Assembly: GCA_015060685.1 (NCBI GenBank)
Contig: SUXZ01000009.1
Coordinates: forward strand, 44,853 to 108,852
Origin: Mediterranea massiliensis
GTDB taxonomy: Bacteria > Bacteroidota > Bacteroidia > Bacteroidales > Bacteroidaceae
Length of the DNA: 64,000 nt
Reading direction: 5' to 3'
The notes below the pieces were generated by a model. That model was not told where the DNA came from, did no database searches, and saw only the letters and a program-made list of their open reading frames with translations. A program made the translations under genes and the position numbers. Shown one piece after another: positions 35,481 to 46,383 of the stretch. The stretch's first letter is position 1. Every line of letters begins with the position of its first letter.

Positions 35481-35554
35481 CTCTTCCTCTTGGACTTGAA
35501 CCAAGGACCCTCTGATTAACAGTCAGATGCTCTAACCGACTGAGCTAAGGAAGA
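35481..35554 (-). tRNA. tRNA-Asn (GTT), second of tandem pair
   Basis: A 74-base cloverleaf on the minus strand: acceptor TCTTCCT/AGGAAGA, D stem GCTC/GAGC, anticodon stem TCTGA/TCAGA with loop CTGTTAA (anticodon GTT), T stem CTTGG/CCAAG with TTCAAGT loop, discriminator G. CCA is not encoded. It is identical to the copy 94 bases away. Confidence 0.97.
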
Positions 35555-35574
35555 ATGACATTTGATTGGATTTG

Positions 35575-35648
35575 CTCTTCCTCTTGGACTTGAACCAAGG
35601 ACCCTCTGATTAACAGTCAGATGCTCTAACCGACTGAGCTAAGGAAGA
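35575..35648 (-). tRNA. tRNA-Asn (GTT), first of tandem pair
   Basis: Identical 74-base cloverleaf to the neighbouring copy, with anticodon GTT. It lies downstream of a TACCTTTG box on the minus strand at 35678-35685, so both are likely cut from one precursor with a 20-base spacer. Confidence 0.97.
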
Positions 35649-35677
35649 ATTTTAGTCATTTCCTCTCAAATGCGGTG

Positions 35678-35685
35678 CAAAGGTA
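35678..35685 (-). promoter_or_regulatory. -7 box TACCTTTG of the tRNA-Asn pair
   Basis: TACCTTTG on the minus strand, 29 bases upstream of the first tRNA. It is divergent from the kinase promoter at 35709. Confidence 0.7.
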
Positions 35686-35708
35686 ATAGGATATTTCGAA
35701 ATATGCAA

Positions 35709-35716
35709 TATCTTTG
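35709..35716 (+). promoter_or_regulatory. -7 box TATCTTTG of the PfkB kinase gene
   Basis: TATCTTTG lies 17 bases upstream of the ATG at 35734, giving a very short leader. Confidence 0.7.
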
Positions 35717-35733
35717 CAAAAAAATTTATTCAT

Positions 35734-36714
35734 ATGGAGAAAATTATAGGAATGGGGAATGCTTTGGTGGATGTTTTGATAAAACTGAAAGACAATTCCA
35801 CCTTGGTTCAATTGGGATTACCCAAAGGAAGCATGACCTTGATAGACAACAATAAACTAAAAGCCATCAACGGACTTTTAAACGATTTAAATCCTACCTA
35901 TGCAGCTGGCGGTTCGGCCGGAAACATGATTCGTGCTTTAGTCGAACTAGGCGGGAAAGGCGGTTTTATCGGTAAGATTGCCGATGATGAATTTGGCCGT
36001 TACTTTAATGATAGCATGACATCACGAGGCGTGGAAACCAGCATGCTCTTCTCTACCACACAACCCTCTGGAGTGGCATCTACCTTTATCTCTACCGATG
36101 GCGAACGCACCTTCGCCACTCACTTGGGAGCAGCAGCCGAACAAAAGGCCGATGAATTGAAGCAAGAGATGTTCGAAGGGTATCACTACCTTTTCATCGA
36201 AGGATATTTGGTGCAAGACCATGAACTCATTACACGAGCCATGCATTTAGCCAAAGAGGCAGGCCTCATTGTTTGTCTCGACATGGCCAGCTACAACATT
36301 GTATCGGCCGAAAAGCCCTTTTTCACACAGTTGATAAACAATTATGTAGATGTAGTGTTTGCCAATGAACAAGAGGCCGAAGCCTATACCGGATTGAAAG
36401 CGAGCGAAGCCATCCACGAAATAGCCAAACAATGCAGCATTGCCATCGTAAAGGAGCGTAAAGAGGGCACACACATCCGCAAGGGAACAGAATACATCCA
36501 TGTAGATGCACCCGATGTGGAGGAGGTGACCGACACCACCGGTGCCGGCGATTTCTTTGCTGCCGGATTCCTCTATGGTCTCTCTATGGGACAATCGTTG
36601 GAACGATGCGCACAAATCGGCACGCTATTGGCCGGAGAGGTGATTCAAGTAGTGGGCACCGAATTGGAAGCAACTACATGGGAAAAGCTAAAGCTACTCA
36701 TTCAAAATTTATAA
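35734..36714 (+). CDS. PfkB-family sugar/adenosine kinase
   Basis: The 326-residue ribokinase-fold protein has the N-terminal GNALVDVLIKL, AAGGSAGNMIRALVELGG substrate-binding region and the C-terminal anion-hole/catalytic motif DTTGAGDFFAAGFL. This layout is annotated as adenosine kinase in Bacteroidetes and also fits fructokinase-like enzymes; the substrate is not decided by the sequence. It is followed 17 bases later by the S41 peptidase gene, so they may be co-transcribed. Confidence 0.9.
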   Translation: MEKIIGMGNALVDVLIKLKDNSTLVQLGLPKGSMTLIDNNKLKAINGLLNDLNPTYAAGGSAGNMIRALVELGGKGGFIGKIADDEFGRYFNDSMTSRGVETSMLFSTTQPSGVASTFISTDGERTFATHLGAAAEQKADELKQEMFEGYHYLFIEGYLVQDHELITRAMHLAKEAGLIVCLDMASYNIVSAEKPFFTQLINNYVDVVFANEQEAEAYTGLKASEAIHEIAKQCSIAIVKERKEGTHIRKGTEYIHVDAPDVEEVTDTTGAGDFFAAGFLYGLSMGQSLERCAQIGTLLAGEVIQVVGTELEATTWEKLKLLIQNL

Positions 36715-36731
36715 TTCATAATTCATAAGGT

Positions 36732-38402
36732 ATGAAACGAAACAAAATATGGGGGCTATTGGCAGCCCTGTTCATCACAGTATGCATTGGCATCGGTTTT
36801 CAACAAAGCGATGACCGCAACTTCCAAATATCCAAGAACCTGGACATCTTCAATTCGCTCATCAAGGAGTTGGATATGCTCTATGTAGATACCATCGACC
36901 CCAACAAAGCCATTCGCGACGGTATAGATGCCATGCTCTATGGTCTCGACCCCTATACCGTTTATTATCCCGAAGACGATCAGGACGAATTGGAACAGAT
37001 GCTGAAGAATTCCTATGGAGGCATCGGTTCTATCATCACCTGGAATCCCAAACTGAAACGAAGCATGATTTCCGAGCCTTACGAAGGCATGCCTGCCGCC
37101 AAACACGGACTGAAAGCCGGAGACATCCTCTTGGAGATTGATGGAGAAGACCTGATGGGGAAAGACAACCAGCAGGTCAGCAACATGCTTCGAGGTCAGA
37201 TAGGCACCAGTTTCAAGCTGAAAGTGGAACGTCCGGGAACCAAGAAACCCATCGAGTTCGACATTGTACGCCAATCCATCGAATTGCCCATCATTCCTTA
37301 TTATAGTATATTGAGCGACAGCATCGGTTACATCAACCTCAGCACCTTCTCGGGCAACCCATCGAAGGAGTTCAAGCGTGCGTTCATGGATTTGAAGAAG
37401 CAAGGCATCAAATCGTTGGTCATCGACCTTCGTGGAAACGGTGGCGGATTGTTAGACGAAGCCATCGAAATAGCCAATTACTTTGTCCCTCGTGGCAAGA
37501 CATTGGTTACCACCAAAGGCAAGATACAGCAAGCCCATTCCACCTACAAAACGCTTCGTGAACCCATCGATCTAGACATTCCATTGGCAGTATTGGTAAA
37601 CAGCAGTACCGCCTCTGCATCCGAAATCCTTGCCGGATCGTTGCAAGACCTCGACCGTGCCGTCATCGTGGGCAACCGCACCTTTGGCAAAGGCCTGGTA
37701 CAAACCACCCGTGCCCTACCCTATGGAGCAGCCATGAAGCTCACCACCTCGAAATACTACATCCCCAGTGGGCGTTGCGTGCAAGCCATCGACTACCAAC
37801 ATCGCAATGCCGATGGCAGTGCCGGACGCGTTCCCGACAGTCTGACCAATGTATTCTACACCGAAGCCGGACGTGAAGTGCGCGATGGCGGTGGTATCCG
37901 TCCCGATATCGAGGTAGCGCCACAAAAGGCAGCCAACATCCTCTACTACTTGGTAAACGAAAACATGATTTTCGACTATGCCACCCAATACTGCCTGAAG
38001 CACCCCACCATTGCTCCGGCCAACGAGTTCCGTCTGACCGATCAAGACTTCAAGGATTTCAAGGAGATGGTGAAGCAATCCGACTTCAAGTACGACCAGC
38101 AAACAGGCAAACTATTGAAGAACCTGCGCGAGATAGCCGAGTTCGAAGGCTATCTGGAAGGAGCGACAGCCGAGTTCGAAGCCTTGGAAAAGAAACTGCA
38201 ACACAACCTTGAGCACGACCTCGACCACTCTGAAAAAGACATCCGCCAACTCCTTTCATTGGAAATCATCAAGCGCTACTACTATCAAAAAGGAGGCATC
38301 ATCGAGCAGTTGAAAGACGATGCCGACCTAAAGGCCGCCATCAACGTGCTCCAATCGCCCGAAGAGTACAAACGCCTGCTTTCCAAGCAAGAGAATCCTT
38401 AA
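36732..38402 (+). CDS. C-terminal processing peptidase (S41 family)
   Basis: The 556-residue protein has an N-terminal membrane or signal segment (IWGLLAALFITVCIGIGF), a PDZ domain (about 90-175, ISEPYEGMPAAKHGLKAGD), and an S41 tail-specific peptidase domain. The catalytic Ser is in SSTASASEIL and the Lys in RTFGKGLVQ. A helical C-terminal extension of about 150 residues follows the catalytic domain, as in other Bacteroidetes CtpA proteins. It acts in the periplasm on C-termini of envelope proteins. Confidence 0.93.
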   Translation: MKRNKIWGLLAALFITVCIGIGFQQSDDRNFQISKNLDIFNSLIKELDMLYVDTIDPNKAIRDGIDAMLYGLDPYTVYYPEDDQDELEQMLKNSYGGIGSIITWNPKLKRSMISEPYEGMPAAKHGLKAGDILLEIDGEDLMGKDNQQVSNMLRGQIGTSFKLKVERPGTKKPIEFDIVRQSIELPIIPYYSILSDSIGYINLSTFSGNPSKEFKRAFMDLKKQGIKSLVIDLRGNGGGLLDEAIEIANYFVPRGKTLVTTKGKIQQAHSTYKTLREPIDLDIPLAVLVNSSTASASEILAGSLQDLDRAVIVGNRTFGKGLVQTTRALPYGAAMKLTTSKYYIPSGRCVQAIDYQHRNADGSAGRVPDSLTNVFYTEAGREVRDGGGIRPDIEVAPQKAANILYYLVNENMIFDYATQYCLKHPTIAPANEFRLTDQDFKDFKEMVKQSDFKYDQQTGKLLKNLREIAEFEGYLEGATAEFEALEKKLQHNLEHDLDHSEKDIRQLLSLEIIKRYYYQKGGIIEQLKDDADLKAAINVLQSPEEYKRLLSKQENP

Positions 38403-38420
38403 GCAATTACATCACCTTAA

Positions 38421-41534
<3,114 letters not shown>

Positions 41535-41572
41535 CAAACATTTATCAAAATCCCTTCTTTCCTATAAACAGC

Positions 41573-41660
41573 CTTCACGAAGAAAGATTTTTTTCCTCAC
41601 GAGAGAAAAAATTTTTCCTCGTGAGGGCTATATATCTCCCTCACGAGGAAAATTCATAGA
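41573..41660. repeat. Array of four 22-bp units (type C)
   Basis: Palindromic cores CTTCACGAAG, CCTCACGAG, CCTCGTGAG and CCTCACGAG start at 41573/41574, 41595, 41617 and 41639, spaced 22 bases and separated by A/T-rich halves. It is the same family as 11608-11695. It lies between the convergent beta-galactosidase and argS genes, so it may end transcription from both sides. A small AGCGG/CCGCT hairpin follows at 41660-41675. Confidence 0.75.
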
Positions 41661-41699
41661 GCGGATTTTTCCGCTTCAATATCGTCTGTAAGGATTTTA

Positions 41700-43517
41700 T
41701 TACATTCTATCAGGCACCTCAATGCCAAGCAAGCCCATGCCGAGGCGAACCACTTTCGCCACATTGGCACTCAACGCAAGGCGGAACACCTTGACGGCTT
41801 CGTCCTCTTCGCGCAAAATGCTGAAGTCGTGATAGAACTGATTGTACTCCTTCACCAAGTCGTAGCAGTAGTTGGCAATGCCCGAAGGGCTATAGGTAGT
41901 GCCCGCCTCTTTCACAACAGCGGCAAAGTCGGCCAACATCTGAATCAATCCCTCCTCCTTTTCGCTCAAGCTGATACCGGCAGCAAGCGTTTCGGGAATC
42001 ACGATACCCTGTTCGGCCGCCTTGCGCAATACCGATTGGATACGAGCGTAAGTGTATTGAATGAACGGACCGGTGTTGCCGTTGAAGTCGATCGATTCCT
42101 TCGGATTGAAGGTCATGTTCTTACGGGCATCCACCTTGAGGATGAAGTACTTCAATGCACCCAAACCTACGATACGCGCAATATTATCGGCCTCCTCTTG
42201 CGACAAACCATCGAGCTTGCCCAACTCGTTGCTGGTCTCCTTAGCGGTAGCAATCATCTCGGCCATCAGGTCATCGGCATCTACCACCGTACCTTCACGG
42301 CTCTTCATCTTGCCTTCGGGCAATTCCACCATACCATACGAGAAGTGAACCAATCCCTTGCCCCACTCAAAGCCAAGCTTATCGAGCAAAATAGAGAGCA
42401 CTTGGAAGTGGTAGTTTTGTTCGTTACCCACCACATAAATCATCTTATTGATAGGGAAATCCTGGAAGCGAAGTTTGGCAGTACCAATGTCTTGTGTCAT
42501 ATAGACTGAAGTACCGTCCGAACGAAGCAAAAGCTTATGGTCGAGACCTTCACCGGTCAAGTCGGCCCATACCGAACCATCCTCCTTGCGGTAGAAGAAT
42601 CCCTTTTCAAGACCCTCCATCACCTTCTCCTTACCCTCAAGGTACGTATCCGATTCGTAATAAATCTTATCGAATCCCACACCCATCATGCGGTAGGTTT
42701 CGTCGAAACCGGCATATACCCAATCGTTCATCTTCTTCCACAACGCACGCACTTCAGGGTCGTTGGCTTCCCACTTCACCAACATCTCGCGTGCCTCTTT
42801 CATCAACGGGCTCTCGGCTTCGGCCTTCGCCTTAGCCTCCTCCTCGTTCATGCCTTCGGCCTGATATTGCGCCATCAGTTCCTTCAGTTCAGCCTTATAG
42901 TGTTTATCGAAAGCCACATAGTAGTCGCCAATAAGGTGGTCGCCCTTCTTGCCGCTCGATTCGGGCGTTTCGCCATTGCCATACTTCAACCAAGCCAACA
43001 TCGACTTACAGATGTGGATACCACGGTCGTTCACAATGTTGGTTTTCACCACCTTGTTACCATTGGCAGCAACGATATTGGCCAATGCATGACCCAAGAG
43101 ATTGTTGCGCACGTGTCCCAAGTGAAGCGGTTTGTTGGTATTGGGCGATGAGTATTCAATCATCACCAAAGGCGATTGTTCGTTAGCAGTTTGGATACCA
43201 TATTGTGCATCCTGATGAATGGCATTCAGCAACTCAATCCAAGCATTCGAAGCAATAGTCAAGTTCAAGAAACCCTTGATAACATTATAAGCCGATACAG
43301 CCGGTTCGTTGGCCAATAGATATTCGCCCACCTCTTGAGCAGTCTGTTCAGGTCCCTTCTTCGACATTCTCAAAAATGGGAAGACCACCAATGTCAAGTG
43401 TCCCTCAAACTCTTTCTTCGTCTTTTGCAACTGCACTTGCGAAGCAGGCACCTCCTGTCCGTAGAGTGCTTTCAGTCCTTCGATGACCGATTGCGACAAC
43501 TTCTCTTCAATCTTCAT
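41700..43517 (-). CDS. argS: Arginyl-tRNA synthetase
   Basis: The 605-residue class I synthetase charges tRNA-Arg. It has the N-terminal additional domain, the HIGH motif as HLGH in SSPNTNKPLHLGHVRNN, the KMSKS-equivalent KMKSREGT, and the C-terminal DALR anticodon-binding domain ending GLLGIEVPDRM. Length is normal. A TATCTTTG box lies 53 bases upstream on the minus strand. Confidence 0.97.
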   Translation of the reverse strand: MKIEEKLSQSVIEGLKALYGQEVPASQVQLQKTKKEFEGHLTLVVFPFLRMSKKGPEQTAQEVGEYLLANEPAVSAYNVIKGFLNLTIASNAWIELLNAIHQDAQYGIQTANEQSPLVMIEYSSPNTNKPLHLGHVRNNLLGHALANIVAANGNKVVKTNIVNDRGIHICKSMLAWLKYGNGETPESSGKKGDHLIGDYYVAFDKHYKAELKELMAQYQAEGMNEEEAKAKAEAESPLMKEAREMLVKWEANDPEVRALWKKMNDWVYAGFDETYRMMGVGFDKIYYESDTYLEGKEKVMEGLEKGFFYRKEDGSVWADLTGEGLDHKLLLRSDGTSVYMTQDIGTAKLRFQDFPINKMIYVVGNEQNYHFQVLSILLDKLGFEWGKGLVHFSYGMVELPEGKMKSREGTVVDADDLMAEMIATAKETSNELGKLDGLSQEEADNIARIVGLGALKYFILKVDARKNMTFNPKESIDFNGNTGPFIQYTYARIQSVLRKAAEQGIVIPETLAAGISLSEKEEGLIQMLADFAAVVKEAGTTYSPSGIANYCYDLVKEYNQFYHDFSILREEDEAVKVFRLALSANVAKVVRLGMGLLGIEVPDRM

Positions 43518-43570
43518 ATAATATTAATTATGAATGGTAAAAATTTCTTCATTTAAGTTATTTCACACGG

Positions 43571-43578
43571 CAAAGATA
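43571..43578 (-). promoter_or_regulatory. -7 box TATCTTTG of argS
   Basis: Minus-strand TATCTTTG lies 53 bases upstream of the argS ATG. It is divergent from the rhomboid promoter. Confidence 0.65.
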
Positions 43579-43600
43579 CGAACTATTTCGTATTTATTCG

Positions 43601-43608
43601 TACATTTG
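43601..43608 (+). promoter_or_regulatory. -7 box TACATTTG of the rhomboid operon
   Basis: TACATTTG lies 27 bases upstream of the ATG at 43636. It places the start there rather than at an in-frame ATG at 43534 that precedes the promoter. Confidence 0.7.
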
Positions 43609-43635
43609 CCGAAACTATTAATTAGAAAGAACGAT

Positions 43636-44376
43636 ATGAACCAAATACCACCCATCACCAAGAACCTGCTTATTATCAACATTCTGATGTTCTTGGGAAC
43701 GATTGTGGCCGATAGCTACGGCATTGATTTAGCCCGCTACTTGGGTTTGCACTTTGTGCTGTCCGACAACTTCAACTTGGCCCAACTCTTCACCTACCTA
43801 TTTATGCATGGTGGTTTTACCCACCTGTTTTTCAACATGTTTGCTTTGTGGATGTTTGGTCGCATCTTGGAGCAAGTATGGGGCCCGAAGCGTTTCCTTA
43901 CCTTCTACCTTGTGTGTGGTGTAGGTGCCGGACTTATCCAAGAAATGGTCGTTGGCATCCAATACTTCATCACCACATCCGGCATGCCGGCCGAAGCTGT
44001 CGATGTCGTATTGCGCGAAGGAGCAGCCGCCTTGCAACAAGGAAAGAACTTTGTCAACCCCGATTTGGCCAGTCTGAACTTTATCGTCAATGGCCTCACC
44101 GTTGGCGCCTCTGGTGCCATTTACGGCATCCTATTGGGCTTTGGCATGCTCTTCCCCAACGAGAAGATGTTTGTCTTCCCCCTTCCCTTCCCCATTCCGG
44201 CTAAGTATTTTGTAGCAGGTTATGCCCTTATCGAATTCTTTTCCGGCATGGCCAATAACCCTGGCGACAATGTGGCACACTTTGCCCACTTGGGAGGCAT
44301 GATATTTGGCTTTATATTAATAATGTATTGGCGCAACCAAAACAGACGAAGAAGAAATGAATACTATTATCAATGA
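43636..44376 (+). CDS. Rhomboid-family intramembrane serine protease (first)
   Basis: The 246-residue protein has six membrane segments and the rhomboid catalytic dyad: Ser159 in VGASGAIYG and His218 in FAHLGGMIFG. The L1 loop has HGGFTHLFFNMFALW. It cleaves membrane-spanning helices. It overlaps the next rhomboid gene by 20 bases, so the two are co-translated. The start follows the -7 box. Confidence 0.92.
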   Translation: MNQIPPITKNLLIINILMFLGTIVADSYGIDLARYLGLHFVLSDNFNLAQLFTYLFMHGGFTHLFFNMFALWMFGRILEQVWGPKRFLTFYLVCGVGAGLIQEMVVGIQYFITTSGMPAEAVDVVLREGAAALQQGKNFVNPDLASLNFIVNGLTVGASGAIYGILLGFGMLFPNEKMFVFPLPFPIPAKYFVAGYALIEFFSGMANNPGDNVAHFAHLGGMIFGFILIMYWRNQNRRRRNEYYYQ

Positions 44377-45247
44377 ACTAAAGGATAACTTCCGCCGAGG
44401 TTCCATCTGCATCCAGCTCATCTACATCAATGTAGGTGTGTTCATCATCACCACCTTGGTAAGTGTCATTCTGCTATTGTTCAATATCAACATAACCAGT
44501 CTATTCCATTGGTTCGAACTACCGGCATGGCCCCAACGCTTCCTCATTCAGCCTTGGTCCATACTTACCTACATGTTCCTGCATAGTGGTGTGTGGCACA
44601 TTCTGTTCAATATGTTGTGGCTCTATTGGTTTGGCACCCTTTTCTTGCAAACCTATTCGGCCAAACATTTACGCGGGTTATACCTCTTGGGAGGCATCTG
44701 TGGCGGATTGCTCTACATGCTTTCGTTCAACCTCTTCCCCTACTTCGAGCCCTACCGATACGCCTCGTTCATGTCGGGAGCTTCGGCATCCGTACTGGCC
44801 ATTGTGGCTGCTACCGCCTACCGCCAACCCAACTACCCCATCCGTTTGTTGCTATTGGGCACCATTCGCTTGAAGTATTTGGCCTTGATAGTCATTGGTA
44901 CCGACCTGCTCCTCATCACCTCGGCCAATAGCGGCGGACACATTGCCCACTTGGGTGGAGCCTTAGCCGGATTGTGGTTTGCCCATAGCTTGAGTAAGGG
45001 AACCGACATCACCTCTTGGCTGAACCGAACCATCGACTGGATAGTATCGCTATTCAGCTTCAAGCCCAAGAAACCCAAGATGAAGGCCACCTATGGAGGT
45101 AGCCACCAAGCCGATTACGACTATAACGCCCGCAAAAAGGCACAAAACGAAGAGGTGGATCGCATTCTGGACAAACTGAAGAAGTCTGGCTATGAAAACC
45201 TGACAAGCGAAGAGAAGAAAACCCTCTTCGATGCCAGCCGGAGATAA
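44357..45247 (+). CDS. Rhomboid-family protease with DUF6576-like tail (second)
   Basis: The 296-residue protein is a second rhomboid with Ser143 in SGASASV and His in GHIAHLGGALAG. After the membrane core it has a basic linker (KPKKPKMKATYGG) and a C-terminal helical piece EEVDRILDKLKKSGYENLTSEEKKTLF, which matches the short tail domain seen in Bacteroidetes rhomboids. Its 5' end overlaps the first rhomboid gene. The two may act as a pair on the same substrates. Confidence 0.9.
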   Translation: MNTIINELKDNFRRGSICIQLIYINVGVFIITTLVSVILLLFNINITSLFHWFELPAWPQRFLIQPWSILTYMFLHSGVWHILFNMLWLYWFGTLFLQTYSAKHLRGLYLLGGICGGLLYMLSFNLFPYFEPYRYASFMSGASASVLAIVAATAYRQPNYPIRLLLLGTIRLKYLALIVIGTDLLLITSANSGGHIAHLGGALAGLWFAHSLSKGTDITSWLNRTIDWIVSLFSFKPKKPKMKATYGGSHQADYDYNARKKAQNEEVDRILDKLKKSGYENLTSEEKKTLFDASRR

Positions 45248-45265
45248 ACCCAATTACCGAAGAAG

Positions 45266-46369
45266 ATGAAATTTCTGATACGAACCCTTGCAATCATTCT
45301 GGCAGTCATCAACACCTTTTTTGCCCTGCTGATGCTAGCCACAGCCTATGCCGACCGCATCGACCCTTCCGTGCACCCCATCCTTTCGTGCATCGGCCTC
45401 ACCTTCCCCATCGTGCTGGTGATAAACATCTGCTGCTACCTACTCATCCTCATCATGCAGCAATACAAACTGCTCTGGTTCCCCACCCTTGCATTCATCC
45501 TCTGCTTCGGACAGATTCGCGACACACTCCCCATCCACCTTTTTGCCGAAGATGCCCCACTGAACAGCAGCAAACTACTGTCGTACAACGTCATGGCCTT
45601 CAACGGATTGGAGAGCGATAAAGGTGGAGAGCGCGTATTGGATTACCTAAAATCGAGCGATGCCCACATCATCTGCTTGCAAGAGTATGCCGTGGGACTC
45701 TCTAAGAACCACATCACACAACGACAAGTGGATAAAGCCTTGAGCGATTACAAGTACCACCGCATCAACAAGATAGGCAAAGGCAAGAAGGGACATGCCA
45801 GCACCCTTGCCTGCTACTCCAAATACCCCATCCTTTCGGCCAAGCCCTTGAAGCTGGAGAGCCTCTACAATGGAGCAGTGGCCTACGAACTGAAGATAGA
45901 CAACGATACCGTTTTGCTGATAAACTGCCACTTGGAATCGAACCGATTGACCTCGGCCGACAGGCAACTCTACGAAGAGATATTGGAAATGCCCGAAGGC
46001 GAAAAGCTGAAGAGCAATTCGAAAACCCTCTTGCGCAAACTGGCCTTGGCCGCCAACATCCGTGGCGCACAAGCCAAAGCCATTGCCCAAGTTATCCAGG
46101 AGAGCAAACACAAGAAGGTAATGGTGTGTGGCGACTTCAACGACACCTCCACCTCCTTCTCCCACCGCACCATTTCGCAAGGGCTGCAAGACGCTTTCAC
46201 CGAAACAGGTACCGGCTTGGGAACCTCCTACCACCAACACTTTTTCTATTTCAAGATAGACCACATTCTTTGTAGCCCTGGCATCCAGCCCTACCAATGC
46301 GAGGTGGACAACGACATCAAAGAATCCGACCACTACCCCATCATGTGTCACTTCCGAATATTACAATAA
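45266..46369 (+). CDS. Endonuclease/exonuclease/phosphatase-family membrane protein
   Basis: The 367-residue protein has two or three N-terminal membrane segments (residues 5-90) and an EEP catalytic domain outside: LLSYNVMAFN, ICLQEYA (metal Glu), CGDFNDTSTS, and SDHYPIMCHF (catalytic His). The family includes DNases, sphingomyelinases and phosphoinositide phosphatases; the substrate is not predictable, and the membrane anchor suggests a lipid or periplasmic substrate. It follows the second rhomboid by 18 bases. Confidence 0.88.
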   Translation: MKFLIRTLAIILAVINTFFALLMLATAYADRIDPSVHPILSCIGLTFPIVLVINICCYLLILIMQQYKLLWFPTLAFILCFGQIRDTLPIHLFAEDAPLNSSKLLSYNVMAFNGLESDKGGERVLDYLKSSDAHIICLQEYAVGLSKNHITQRQVDKALSDYKYHRINKIGKGKKGHASTLACYSKYPILSAKPLKLESLYNGAVAYELKIDNDTVLLINCHLESNRLTSADRQLYEEILEMPEGEKLKSNSKTLLRKLALAANIRGAQAKAIAQVIQESKHKKVMVCGDFNDTSTSFSHRTISQGLQDAFTETGTGLGTSYHQHFFYFKIDHILCSPGIQPYQCEVDNDIKESDHYPIMCHFRILQ

Positions 46370-46383
46370 AACAATAGATTACT

